A stretch of 64,000 bases of DNA from Verrucolacustris abundans. Lineage in GTDB: Bacteria > Verrucomicrobiota > Verrucomicrobiia > Methylacidiphilales > Verrucolacustridaceae. Both the position numbers and the translations under genes were made by a program. Shown here piece after piece: positions 24,043 through 32,898 of this stretch; the stretch's first letter is position 1; every line of letters begins with the position of its first letter. Under the pieces are notes generated by a model. It had not been told where the DNA came from. It did not search any database and saw only the letters and a list, made by a program, of their open reading frames with translations. The stretch is from positions 1,922,001 to 1,986,000 of the forward strand of contig OZ239145.1 of NCBI GenBank assembly GCA_965194535.1. Reading direction: 5' to 3'.

Positions 24043-24275
24043 GCGCTCTCCTTCACCGGATCCCAACCCGACCGACCCCACGGATGACATCGTAGAACTC
24101 GAGCGAAGGCCAACCTTAAGCCCCGAAACACCCCGTACATCTCAATTGCCTCCTCCGCATACGCCGAACAAGTCGGATGAAAACGACAACACGGCCCTGC
24201 GCCCCCCAAAAGACTTCTCCAAAATGGAGCCATAGCTCGCTGAATCCGAATGAGAAAAAGGAAAAACTGTTTCAT
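24039..24275 (-). CDS. yidD: Membrane protein insertion efficiency factor YidD
   Basis: A 78-residue peripheral membrane protein that helps YidC-dependent insertion. The family core is intact: GPCCRFHPTCSAYAEEAI, with three closely spaced Cys, followed by HPWGRSGWDPV. The ATG at 24275 overlaps the rnpA stop by 4 nt (ATGA) and its own stop overlaps the yidC ATG. It is part of the conserved ribosomal/insertase operon. Confidence 0.95.
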   Translation of the reverse strand: MKQFFLFLIRIQRAMAPFWRSLLGGAGPCCRFHPTCSAYAEEAIEMYGVFRGLRLAFARVLRCHPWGRSGWDPVKESA

Positions 24276-24661
24276 AGTGCCCCTACCCACAGACCCGACT
24301 TCTGATACAACCGAATCATCTCTTTTTGTAGCTTTTCACTTCCCGCTTTTCCCGCCGAGGGTCGTGCAATCCAAACCGAATCCAATCCGGGAGCTAGATC
24401 CGACTGAAGATTCCTCCAGCCCTCACGCACCCATCGTTTGATTCGGTTTCTCACGACCGCGTTCCCACAAACCTTGGGTACCACAATGGCCATGCGACGA
24501 TCCCCACGTGGTCCTTTTCGCCAGTTGAGCTTAAGCTGTGTTCCACTTTCAATGCCTCCTTCACGGCGAATGGCCAGAAACTCCGGCCGGCGACGAAGAA
24601 TGCGCGCCCGAGGCAGGCGCCGATCACGCCCCGGTGTGGCGGGCGTAGTGGCGCTCCACAC
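24272..24661 (-). CDS. rnpA: Ribonuclease P protein component, starting inside rpmH
   Basis: The protein subunit of RNase P, which helps the catalytic RNA trim tRNA 5' ends. The 129-residue protein has the N-terminal LPRARILRRRPEFL, the central RMAIVVPKVCGNAVVRNRIKR box, and the basic RNA-contact face. The only standard start that keeps the conserved N-terminus is GTG at 24661, which lies 38 nt inside rpmH in another frame. Later in-frame codons before the core are CTG and ATT only. That overlap recalls Thermus, where rnpA is also read within rpmH (recalled, not checked). The extra N-terminus is Thr/Pro-rich. Confidence 0.9.
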   Translation of the reverse strand: MWSATTPATPGRDRRLPRARILRRRPEFLAIRREGGIESGTQLKLNWRKGPRGDRRMAIVVPKVCGNAVVRNRIKRWVREGWRNLQSDLAPGLDSVWIARPSAGKAGSEKLQKEMIRLYQKSGLWVGAL

Positions 24662-24797
24662 CTTTGGGCAGAAGGCGACGACGACCCCGCGCCCTGCGAC
24701 GCGCGATCAAGGCTCGCCCTCCCTTAGTTTTCATACGCGCCCGAAAGCCAAACTGGCGTTTGCGGGTGCGCTTGGAGGGGTTATACGTGGGTTTCAT
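24624..24797 (-). CDS. rpmH: 50S ribosomal protein L34
   Basis: A 57-residue, very basic L34, identified by translating the minus strand: it begins MKPTYNPSKRTRKRQFGFRA and continues RMKTKGGRALIARRRARGRRR. Typical L34 is 44-47 residues; this one has about 12 extra residues at the C-terminus (LLPKGVERHYARHTGA). That extension is where rnpA begins in the other frame. It is the first gene of the rpmH-rnpA-yidD-yidC-jag cluster. dnaA, which often lies upstream, is not present; a PLP-enzyme gene is there instead. Confidence 0.93.
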   Translation of the reverse strand: MKPTYNPSKRTRKRQFGFRARMKTKGGRALIARRRARGRRRLLPKGVERHYARHTGA

Positions 24798-24845
24798 TGC
24801 AAAAGATGAATAAGGGTTAAATCGTGCCGAGGAATCCCGTCGGAG

Positions 24846-25988
24846 TCAACCCGCTCTTCCCAAAACTTTTAGGAATTCATCCACTTCATCTGCAACGTTT
24901 GAGACATGAGGAGAAACCCGAAGGAGCATCTTGCCCCCGTGCTCCCTTCTCCAGGAGACACGGATTTTAGCCTCCTCCATCCTTTGAGCCACCTCCCCCC
25001 ACCCACCTTTCGGTTCCCATAGGCTGGTGATCGGTCGCGGATTCTCTCCCTCCCCATAAATTGTAAATCCAGCCCGCTGCGCTCCTTCCCGAATTTGCCC
25101 TGCCAGACCCAAAACGTACTCCGCTGTTTTTTTACGCCCCAACTCCTCCAGCAATTCCAACGAGGCCCTCATTCCTTCAATTCCAGGAAGATTTAAGCTC
25201 CCCGGTTCATACCTTCTCCCCTCCTCCTCCATCACCATCTTGGATTGAGCCAAAAAATCTGGGCTGTGCACGTTCCACGAACCCAGCAAAGGAGGCCACA
25301 TCCGCTCCCATACCCTTCGGCGCACCATCAAAACACCCGCTCCCAAAGGCCCCAGCATCCACTTGTGAGCATCCGCCGCCAAAAAATCCGCCTCAGCCCA
25401 ATCCGTCGGCACAACTCCCAAAGTCTGAATTCCATCCAAGCAAAGGAGAATCTTTCGTGCCTTGAGTTCAGGCCCGATCACCGCCAACTCTGGCATACAT
25501 CCACTTAAATAGTGTGCAGTGGCGAGTGTCACCAGTTTCGTTTTTTTTGTGATGATCGGTAAAATTGTTGACCACCGAATCTCCTGCCCAGGTTGTCTCG
25601 CAATCGGAACCGCCCTTACTCCTCGTTTCGCCAAATCTCTCCACGGATAAACATTGGCAGGATAATCTAGGGGGTCGTAAACCACCTCATCTCCTTCCCT
25701 CCAATCCAAACCTAGGGCCACCAATCCCAATCCCAACGCAGTAGGTCCCAGCAGAGACACCTCGTCCCAATCGCAACCTAGAAAAAGGGAGGCTACCTCA
25801 CGTGTCTTTTTTACCCTCCGCCACACCTCCTCCCCCTCTTGACGGCCTTGCACTGCCGCCTCCGACCAGTTTGCTATGGCGTCCTGAGCAGGGCCACTAA
25901 TGGGAGCTACAGCCGCATGGGCTAGAAAAATTCCCTCTTTCGTTACAGGAAAAAGCCGATTGCGATCCAATCCCGTCTCTTTCCCCAT
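24846..25988 (-). CDS. Aminotransferase class V / cysteine desulfurase-like PLP enzyme
   Basis: A 380-residue fold-type I PLP enzyme of the class V group, which includes cysteine desulfurases, isopenicillin-N epimerase-like and kynureninase-like proteins. The Schiff-base Lys lies in ADFLAADAHKWMLGPLGAG, a motif typical of the epimerase-like subgroup rather than IscS/SufS. LVTLATAHYLSGCMPEL carries the strand before the PLP Asp (CLDGIQ). There is no IscS-type Cys loop. The substrate is unknown. The ATG at 25988 fits the family N-terminus (RLFPVTKEGIFLAHAAVAP). It is 48 nt upstream of rpmH on the same strand. Confidence 0.8.
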   Translation of the reverse strand: MGKETGLDRNRLFPVTKEGIFLAHAAVAPISGPAQDAIANWSEAAVQGRQEGEEVWRRVKKTREVASLFLGCDWDEVSLLGPTALGLGLVALGLDWREGDEVVYDPLDYPANVYPWRDLAKRGVRAVPIARQPGQEIRWSTILPIITKKTKLVTLATAHYLSGCMPELAVIGPELKARKILLCLDGIQTLGVVPTDWAEADFLAADAHKWMLGPLGAGVLMVRRRVWERMWPPLLGSWNVHSPDFLAQSKMVMEEEGRRYEPGSLNLPGIEGMRASLELLEELGRKKTAEYVLGLAGQIREGAQRAGFTIYGEGENPRPITSLWEPKGGWGEVAQRMEEAKIRVSWRREHGGKMLLRVSPHVSNVADEVDEFLKVLGRAG

Positions 25989-26014
25989 CGGCCAAGGGGA
26001 ATTGCCCTGCTTGT

Positions 26015-26629
26015 TCAGTCGCTTAACTCCACATTCCAGTACGCTAAATCCAAAAAGTGCCGCCAAGTCTCAGGCCCATTTCGTGAAATCTGAACGTTCA
26101 AGAAGGTGCGCAACTTGGGCCGCTTCGGCTTACGAATCAGCTTCATGGAGGCTTCGGGAGGCCTTCGATTTCCCTTACGCGTGTTGCACGGGATACAAGA
26201 GCAAACCACATTTTCCCATGTGGTCGTACCCCCATGATCCCGCGGGATAACATGATCCAGATTCAGATCCCGCCGATCTTTCAACTCCCCGCAGTACTGG
26301 CAGGTATAGGAGTCCCTTTCAAAGATGTTTTGCCGAGTCAGTTTAACCTCTTTTTTCGGAATCCGGTCAAAAAGCATCAATACAATAACCCGTGGAATGC
26401 GGATTCGAAAGCTGATGGTGCGAACCGCATCCTCACCCTCATAGTCCTGGCTGAGCTCCTGCCACCGATGGAAATCGAAGGTCCGAAAATCATCCCCTGC
26501 ACCATTCCCCTCTACCACTTGAGCATGCCCCATATACAGGAGGCTAAAGGCCCGCCGGACGGAGCAGATGTGCACTGCTTGCCAAAAGCGGTTCAGGACT
26601 AAAACCCCCTGAGGTGTGGCCAAATCCAT
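26015..26629 (-). CDS. HNH endonuclease family protein
   Basis: A 204-residue protein with an N-terminal domain beginning TPQGVLVLNRFWQAVHICSVRRAFSLLYMGHAQVV and a C-terminal HNH nuclease domain. That domain has zinc-finger CQYCG, the catalytic LDHVIPRDHGGTTTWENVV (His in DH, Asn in WEN) and the second CIPCN pair. Members of this architecture are widespread in PVC bacteria and cyanobacteria and are of unknown role, recognised from memory. The ATG at 26629 is preferred over a TTG 36 nt upstream because GAGGG precedes it. It is cotranscribed with the downstream PLP enzyme. Confidence 0.8.
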   Translation of the reverse strand: MDLATPQGVLVLNRFWQAVHICSVRRAFSLLYMGHAQVVEGNGAGDDFRTFDFHRWQELSQDYEGEDAVRTISFRIRIPRVIVLMLFDRIPKKEVKLTRQNIFERDSYTCQYCGELKDRRDLNLDHVIPRDHGGTTTWENVVCSCIPCNTRKGNRRPPEASMKLIRKPKRPKLRTFLNVQISRNGPETWRHFLDLAYWNVELSD

Positions 26630-26724
26630 ACCCTCTATCTTTAGACGGAGAAAAGTTATCGTCAACGGGGCTGATTTTCTCTTGCCCCAAATCCAATTTC
26701 ATCGCCTAATTCACTTCCCTTTCC

Positions 26725-28473
26725 ATGAACTTCTTACGTTGGATCGCCCTTATCGGTTGCCTTGCGTGGGCTACCTCTAGCCATCTCTATTCGGCTGCCT
26801 CTCCCCAAGACGATTACCTCCAGATTTACGTCATGATTCAGGAGGGCGACAAACTTACCCAAGGGGGTCAGAACTCCCAAGGGCGGGAAAAATACGAAAC
26901 GGCAATCCAGCGCCTTGAAAAACTCAAAAATGAAAATCCTGAATGGGAACCCACCATCGTCAAATATCGGATCAAATATCTAAACGAAAAATTAGAATCT
27001 CTAAAATCTGCAAAAGACACCTCCCCTGCCCCCAAGCCTACTCCTGCACCCGCGACTCTCACCCCCGCCCCAACTACCCCCGAGAAGCCCGCATTCGCTG
27101 AGAAACCCGCCCCCTCTGAGCCTAAGGCTGAAATCCCTGCTACTCCTTCACCCTCTTCCGCCCCCGCTGTGACGGATGACCCTTCTGCTCTCCGCCAAAA
27201 AGTTATCGCGCTTTCGGGCGAACTGGAATCAGCTCGAACGGAGTTGCGCCAAGCCAAAAGTGACCTTGATGCCGCTGTAGCTGATAAAAAACAACTTCAG
27301 CAAAAGCTCTCTGCATCCCCTTCTCCTGATGCGGATGTGGCAAAACTTCAAGAGGAGAATGCTTCCCTTCGCGGAAAGTTGAGCTCGGCCGAGGAAAGCC
27401 TCAAGAAAGCCGCAGGTGGCGAAATTGCGGGTGAGATGACCTCTCTCCGTGGCCAAGTAGACCAGCTCGAAAAGAAGTTGGCTGAAGCCAATAATAAATC
27501 GGCTGAACTCGCACGAGCCAACGAAGAGTACAAAACAAAAATCGCCTCCCTTACAACTCAACTTCAACAAGCCGGAACCGGAGGGAAATCCGACAGCACT
27601 TTGTCCAAAGAAAATACCATGCTTCGCTCCATCTTGGATCGCCAGCTAAAGGAGCAAGCCCGAAGGGAGGCTGCCCGTCGTCTCGTTTTGGATGAGTTCA
27701 AAAATCTTGCCGTCTCGACCGATGCCCTGAAAACCCAGATGGAAGTCCTCAGTTCACCTCTTCTGTCTTTGACAGATGAAGAGCAGGGAATGCTTAAGTT
27801 CTCTGCGCCCACTCTTGTGGCTCCAGAACCAGCCGCTGCTGCTGCACCGACTCCCACTCTCTCCAGTAAAACAGAAAAGCCTGCCGGTCCCGAATCCTAT
27901 TCAGAAAAACCACGAATCCCGGATGAGTTTAAGGATACCGCAGCTCAGGCCACCTCTTTGTATAACGAGAAAAAATTTGATGAGTCCGCCGCAGCCTACG
28001 AAAAAATTCTCGCGAAGTACCCCCAGTCCATTTACGCGCTCTCCAATTTGGGTGTCGTTCGCTTCCAACAGCAAAAGTATCCCGAAGCCGAAAAGGCTCT
28101 GCGCGAGGCCATTCGTGTAGCTCCCAACGATGCCTTTTCGCACTCCGTTTTGGGCATCGCCCTTGTCCAACAGGAGAAGTATGACGATGCGATCCAAATC
28201 CTCAGTCGAGCCGTTGCCCTCGACCCTGCCGACGCCAAAACTCGCAACTACCTAGGCATCTCCTCATCTCGCAAAGGCCTCCAGGAAGCTGCCGAACAGG
28301 AGTGCCGCAAAGCCATCGAACTCGACGAGGGATATGGAGACGCGCACTTCAACTTGGCTGTGATCTACGCTACGCAGACTCCTCCGGCAAAAGAGCTAGC
28401 AAAACGCCACTATGGCCGGGCGCTCGAACTTGGCGTTCCCAAAGATCCTGAGCTCGAAAAACTGATTAACTAG
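26725..28473 (+). CDS. Exported coiled-coil and tetratricopeptide-repeat protein
   Basis: A 582-residue protein with an N-terminal signal peptide, then a Pro/Ala/Thr-rich linker (residues ~95-150), long heptad-like coiled coils (~155-330; LRQAKSDLDAAVADKKQLQQKL, ASLRGKLSSAEESLKKA), a second Pro-rich linker, and 4-5 TPRs (residues ~410-570; the LYNEKKFDESAAAYEKIL and FQQQKYPEAEKALREAI units). It is likely a periplasmic scaffold; the partner is unknown. It converges with the histidine-kinase gene, overlapping by 8 nt at the 3' ends. No divergent partner shares the promoter beyond the HNH gene. Confidence 0.75.
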   Translation: MNFLRWIALIGCLAWATSSHLYSAASPQDDYLQIYVMIQEGDKLTQGGQNSQGREKYETAIQRLEKLKNENPEWEPTIVKYRIKYLNEKLESLKSAKDTSPAPKPTPAPATLTPAPTTPEKPAFAEKPAPSEPKAEIPATPSPSSAPAVTDDPSALRQKVIALSGELESARTELRQAKSDLDAAVADKKQLQQKLSASPSPDADVAKLQEENASLRGKLSSAEESLKKAAGGEIAGEMTSLRGQVDQLEKKLAEANNKSAELARANEEYKTKIASLTTQLQQAGTGGKSDSTLSKENTMLRSILDRQLKEQARREAARRLVLDEFKNLAVSTDALKTQMEVLSSPLLSLTDEEQGMLKFSAPTLVAPEPAAAAAPTPTLSSKTEKPAGPESYSEKPRIPDEFKDTAAQATSLYNEKKFDESAAAYEKILAKYPQSIYALSNLGVVRFQQQKYPEAEKALREAIRVAPNDAFSHSVLGIALVQQEKYDDAIQILSRAVALDPADAKTRNYLGISSSRKGLQEAAEQECRKAIELDEGYGDAHFNLAVIYATQTPPAKELAKRHYGRALELGVPKDPELEKLIN

Positions 28474-30139
28474 TCTTCGAATCCGCCCACGCGGGCAACC
28501 ACATCTCCACCTTCGTTCCTTTCCCCGGCTTTGATTTGATTCGCAGCCTCCCCCCATGTGCCTCGACTGTCCTGCGTACTAAAGCCATTCCTAATCCAGT
28601 TCCCTCTGGCCGACCCGATAAAAAGGGTTCAAACAAACGATCCGCCACCTCTTTTTTCATCCCTTTTCCCGAATCCTCCACAACAAAAACAACCTCCTCC
28701 CCTCTCCTGACCGCACCCAACTGTAACTGTCCACCTTCTGTCATCGATTCCTGAGCATTCAAAACGAGGTTGAGGACAGCCTGCTCCAACTGGGAACGAT
28801 CCCCCCGAATTCGAATCGGCCCCCCTTTTTGAAAATTCAGGCGAAGTCGAATCTTCGATGCAGAAAGCTTGATCCTTACCAGTAGCGCTACCTCCTCCAT
28901 CACGTCTTTTGCGTCCACTTCTCCCATGAAAGGATCTGCCGACCGGGCTAAATTTAATACTCGATCTAAGATTCCATTCATTTGTCCCAACTTGGTTTCA
29001 ATGAGTTGCAAGTCTCGTCCCTGCTCCTCAGTCGGACATAATCCACGAATTGCCGTATGCCAAAGCATGCGAATCACCGCGAGGGGATTTCGTACTTCAT
29101 GGGCCACCTCAGCCGCCAACATTCCCAGCGACGAAAGCCTCTCCCGCTGCCGAAGCTCCAGTTCCGTTTGCCCCAACTGCACAGCTAACTTCGTTCTCTG
29201 AAGCGCCGCCGCAGCAAGTCCTGCTAGCCCCTGGAAAAGTCTCGTTTCCGAATCTGAAAATCGGTGCACTCTCCGCGTCCCTACACATAAAATTCCCAAT
29301 GCCCCTTTTTTTTCAGCAAGGGGAACCGCAAGAAAGGAGTGAATCCCCTCTTTTTGAATCAACTCTGTGTGAGGATCTTGCGGGCTTTGTGAAATCTGAG
29401 ATACCGACCACGGTTTTTGCCTTCTCACAACATATCCCAGTGCCGTTTCCGACATATGGATGACAGGCTGCGCTTGGTAGCGTTTCGATGCCCCCTCAGA
29501 AACCTCTAACCGCAGCGTCTCACTTTTTGCATCCAACAGAAAGAGAGATGCTAGATTTGCACCACACAATCTCGCTGCCTCCCGGGTCACCTTTGCCAGA
29601 ATGGCGGAAGAGGTCTCCTCCGCCCCAATGGCCGCACCCACACCCGCCAGTGCCGCTGAACGTTCTCCCTCCTCCTGCGCCCCAGCCAGCTTCCAAACCA
29701 AACCTAGCCAACCCATCGCCTCCTTCGCCAGATCGGCTAACTCCTGCTCCTGACCCTCTTTAAAATAATTCTTTTTCTTCGTCCCAACTACAATCACCCC
29801 TACTAAACTTTCCCCTTCGCTCAAAGGTGCCGCCATCTCGCTTCCCTCCCGCCCCAACCCACCAGCCGTTTTTCGAAGATCAGCACGTGCCGCCTCACCC
29901 CGGCTTCCTACCCAGCCAACTACCCCCTGTCCTAAAGCGACTCTCCTCTCTTTCCACTTCGCCGCCACGCCTACAGCCTCATCGATTTCCAAAACAACGA
30001 GGTTTGGATTAAAAAGATAGAGCGCAGCTCGCTCAACTCCAAAGCGCTTCAGGACCGTTTGTAAAAACTTACGCGCGAATCGTTGTGGGGCCGCAAGGTC
30101 GGTCGGGATAACACCCAAAGCATTCCGTTGCGGCTTCAC
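28466..30139 (-). CDS. Double-GAF sensor histidine kinase
   Basis: A soluble 557-residue kinase without membrane segments. Two GAF domains span roughly residues 25-155 and 165-315 (cyclic-nucleotide or small-molecule sensing class). The dimerisation/phosphoacceptor helix is SSLGMLAAEVAHEVRNPLAVI with the acceptor His. The HATPase domain has N-box LNLVLNAQES, G1 VEDSGKGM and G2 GTGLGMAL. There is no receiver, so it needs a separate response regulator, which is not encoded here. It starts with GTG overlapping the glnD TGA (GTGA), so it is the tail of the mre-rng-glnD transcript. A nitrogen link is suggested by glnD only. Confidence 0.85.
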   Translation of the reverse strand: MKPQRNALGVIPTDLAAPQRFARKFLQTVLKRFGVERAALYLFNPNLVVLEIDEAVGVAAKWKERRVALGQGVVGWVGSRGEAARADLRKTAGGLGREGSEMAAPLSEGESLVGVIVVGTKKKNYFKEGQEQELADLAKEAMGWLGLVWKLAGAQEEGERSAALAGVGAAIGAEETSSAILAKVTREAARLCGANLASLFLLDAKSETLRLEVSEGASKRYQAQPVIHMSETALGYVVRRQKPWSVSQISQSPQDPHTELIQKEGIHSFLAVPLAEKKGALGILCVGTRRVHRFSDSETRLFQGLAGLAAAALQRTKLAVQLGQTELELRQRERLSSLGMLAAEVAHEVRNPLAVIRMLWHTAIRGLCPTEEQGRDLQLIETKLGQMNGILDRVLNLARSADPFMGEVDAKDVMEEVALLVRIKLSASKIRLRLNFQKGGPIRIRGDRSQLEQAVLNLVLNAQESMTEGGQLQLGAVRRGEEVVFVVEDSGKGMKKEVADRLFEPFLSGRPEGTGLGMALVRRTVEAHGGRLRIKSKPGKGTKVEMWLPAWADSKTS

Positions 30140-32898
30140 GGACTAACTACCTTTTTCAGGCTTTGCACAAGCCGACCCAGTAGATCTTCCGCCGTGACTG
30201 CCCCTCCTGTCCTATCCTCAATTACAAAAGTATCCAAAGCTGCGCCCTTCTCTGTCGTGATTCGTGCACCAGAAATCTGCATTCCTTCATCTGCGATTAC
30301 TCTCGTTAGCGAGTGTAAGAGCCCAACTCGATCTGGAGCTTCCACATGCAGCAAGGTCCGACCTGGTTCACTGCTCTGATCAACCCGCAAACTGGCAGGA
30401 AATTCCGCCTCTCCAACCGACTTCTGCCAAAGAGTCGGACCCACCTCCGCAATTCGCTCCATCAAATGATCCTCTGTATCCCCCAAAGCCTCCGTTAATG
30501 TTTTTTCAAAAGCTGCACGATCCACTGGATGCGTCACGACTTCCATCCTCTCGTTGCACACGCGAAATGTGTCAACTACCACGTCGTCCGTACGCGTGAA
30601 AATGCTCGCACTGAGAATATTGAGCCCCGCCACGGCAAAACTACCCGCAATTTTGCTAAAAAGCCTCTCCCGATTCCACGTCACAACAATCACCTCAGTA
30701 TGCCCTTCCTCCGGTTGATCCATCCACTTCACCAAGGGCACCAAGGCATCCGCACCTGATACCCTCTTTTCAAGAAACTCATGTACCGCTTCAAGATGCC
30801 TTCCGACAAGTTCAGCCGGACAAACTCGCAAATACTCTTTACCCATTCTTTCTAAATGCTCACTCGCCTCATCCTCCGTAAATTCCCGCGCCAATACTTC
30901 CCGAACCTCCTGCCTGCGCTCCGCCTGCTTCCTCTCCTCACCACGCAAGAATTCCTCCTCTCCAGTCAGCATGTTTTTCGTCTTCTGATAAAGATCCCAC
31001 ACCAGCAACTCCCTCCAGCTGGACCAGTTGTTTTTTCCTGCCACGGCACGGACATCGGCGGCAGAGATTAGCATGAGCAAATCGAGTCTCTCCTGATCTT
31101 CAACAATTCTGGCTAATTCACGGATCGTTTCAGGTTCCTCAAGATTCTTGCGAGCAAACACTCCCAGCGTCATGTGATGATCCACCAAAAAGGTCATTTG
31201 CCGAAGCTCCCTACCCCAAAAACCGAACCTTTTCGCAACAATTGCCGCGTTTGCGGCACCCACCTCCTCATGGTGTCTCGTTAACTCAGCTTTTCCCGTA
31301 TCGTGCAGGAGAACGGCCAAAGCCAAGATTTCAGGAACCTCCACTTTCGCATACAACTCAGCGTATTTTCGTAAATCGGGCTCCTTCGACCCCACCATTG
31401 CATCCAACTGATCCAAACACCCCAGAGTGTGCTCATCTGCTGTGTACCGGTGAAAGAATTCGTGCTGAACCAAGCAGGTCAAAGGAGCAAATTCAGGCAG
31501 AATACGCCCTAAGATTTCACTCTCATGCATCAACCGCAAAATGCGCCCCACTTTGCCTTTCTGTCTCAGAATGTGCAGGAACGTCTCTTGAGTTTCTTTT
31601 TGCTTCACCCAGTCATCTGTAAGGAGCCCATAATTAGCCCGAACCAGTGCCTTTAACTCTGCCCCGGGGACTGATCCTTGATCCTGCATAATTCGAAACA
31701 TCCGGATGAATCGCGCTGGTTCTTCAATAAAGATTCTCGGATGTTCGGCCTCCAACTCAGCCCCAACCAAGACAAATCCGTCCGTCGCACGCCGTGCCCC
31801 CTTCCATCCACCAAAAAAACCCCAAAACCCGCGTGGTTTGCCTAGGCGCTGCTGGCAAAGTCGAGTCGCTGTCGAATTGCACAGCAAATGCAGGATCCGC
31901 ATCTGCCCATAGACTTCACGCATCAAAGCTTCGCTCTTACGTAAAATATTCGGCTGGGGATACCCCATCGCCTCGGCCAACTCACCCTGTCTTCGTAATG
32001 TGAGAACATCCCCAGGACCACCCTGCCCATAGTGAAGCCACTCCCGAACCATCATAAGAAATGCAAAGGCGTGATTCACTTGTCGCGCCTCCTCTTCCCC
32101 CAGCCAACCTCGTTGGACCAGCTTCTCCAGGCTTTCACCCTCTCCACATACCTTGCCTACCCAACGCAAATTATGAAAATCTCTTAGCCCACCGACCCCA
32201 GACTTTAAGTTCGGCTCTTGGACGAAAACGGTCCCTCCCTCTTTGCTGTGACGTGACTGCTGATTTTCCAATCTCCACGATAGATACCGTTCCACCTCAC
32301 GCTCCAAACTTCTTTTTTTGTATTCCGATTGAAACTTTTCCCAAAGCAGAGTGGAGCCTGCTAAATAACGCGCATCCAAAAGTGCCGTCTTGATCATTGG
32401 CTCCGATTCCGAACGCTCGATACTCTCCGAAATGGTTCTACAGGCGTGCCCCACTTTGCATCCCAAATCCCACAGCACATAAAGGACTTTTTTCACCACC
32501 TCCTCTGCCACTCCCGCTTGCGACCCATCTCGAATAAATACTAGGTCCAAATCACTGGCTGGGCTCATTTCCCCCCGCCCAAATCCTCCCACGGCCCCCA
32601 TCACAAGCGTTTCGCCTGCCTTGGCTCCGCCCGCCCGCTTCCACAACTCACAAAGAAGGATGGAAAAAAAGTTGGATCGTTGATACGCGACGCCCAACCC
32701 GTTTCCACCTCCTCGCACCTGCTCCATCCAATGAGCAGACTCCTTATCAAGAAGTTCCCGTACCGCCTTCCTCAACTCCTCTGGCTTGCCTTCTTGAATC
32801 CCCTCCAAAGCGGCACGGATACGGGCTGGAACCTTATCCTCGTCCCCACCGATATGTGGGGGTTTGCCCTCCAAGGACCGAGAAGCCAGATCCTCCAT
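30136..32898 (-). CDS. glnD: [Protein-PII] uridylyltransferase/uridylyl-removing enzyme
   Basis: Senses glutamine and reversibly uridylylates PII proteins to set nitrogen status. The 920-residue protein has the nucleotidyltransferase motif GGFGRGEMSPASDLDL (residues 104-119), a UR helical domain, an HD phosphohydrolase domain (AVLLHDTGKAELTRHHEE), and two C-terminal ACT domains (one around VVTWNRERLFSKIAGSFA, one around LHVEAPDRVGLLHSLTR). All catalytic motifs are intact, so both activities are predicted. The ATG shares one base with the rng TAA (TAATG). No glnB/glnK is in the window. A histidine kinase follows with a 4-nt overlap. Confidence 0.93.
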   Translation of the reverse strand: MEDLASRSLEGKPPHIGGDEDKVPARIRAALEGIQEGKPEELRKAVRELLDKESAHWMEQVRGGGNGLGVAYQRSNFFSILLCELWKRAGGAKAGETLVMGAVGGFGRGEMSPASDLDLVFIRDGSQAGVAEEVVKKVLYVLWDLGCKVGHACRTISESIERSESEPMIKTALLDARYLAGSTLLWEKFQSEYKKRSLEREVERYLSWRLENQQSRHSKEGGTVFVQEPNLKSGVGGLRDFHNLRWVGKVCGEGESLEKLVQRGWLGEEEARQVNHAFAFLMMVREWLHYGQGGPGDVLTLRRQGELAEAMGYPQPNILRKSEALMREVYGQMRILHLLCNSTATRLCQQRLGKPRGFWGFFGGWKGARRATDGFVLVGAELEAEHPRIFIEEPARFIRMFRIMQDQGSVPGAELKALVRANYGLLTDDWVKQKETQETFLHILRQKGKVGRILRLMHESEILGRILPEFAPLTCLVQHEFFHRYTADEHTLGCLDQLDAMVGSKEPDLRKYAELYAKVEVPEILALAVLLHDTGKAELTRHHEEVGAANAAIVAKRFGFWGRELRQMTFLVDHHMTLGVFARKNLEEPETIRELARIVEDQERLDLLMLISAADVRAVAGKNNWSSWRELLVWDLYQKTKNMLTGEEEFLRGEERKQAERRQEVREVLAREFTEDEASEHLERMGKEYLRVCPAELVGRHLEAVHEFLEKRVSGADALVPLVKWMDQPEEGHTEVIVVTWNRERLFSKIAGSFAVAGLNILSASIFTRTDDVVVDTFRVCNERMEVVTHPVDRAAFEKTLTEALGDTEDHLMERIAEVGPTLWQKSVGEAEFPASLRVDQSSEPGRTLLHVEAPDRVGLLHSLTRVIADEGMQISGARITTEKGAALDTFVIEDRTGGAVTAEDLLGRLVQSLKKVVSP

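Noticed and set aside
24800..24845. A replication origin next to rpmH.
   Set aside because: rpmH-rnpA-yidC often lies near oriC, but there is no dnaA, no DnaA-box cluster and no skew change here.
27040..27170. Ala/Pro/Thr-rich repeated sequence.
   Set aside because: It is the flexible linker of the exported coiled-coil/TPR protein.
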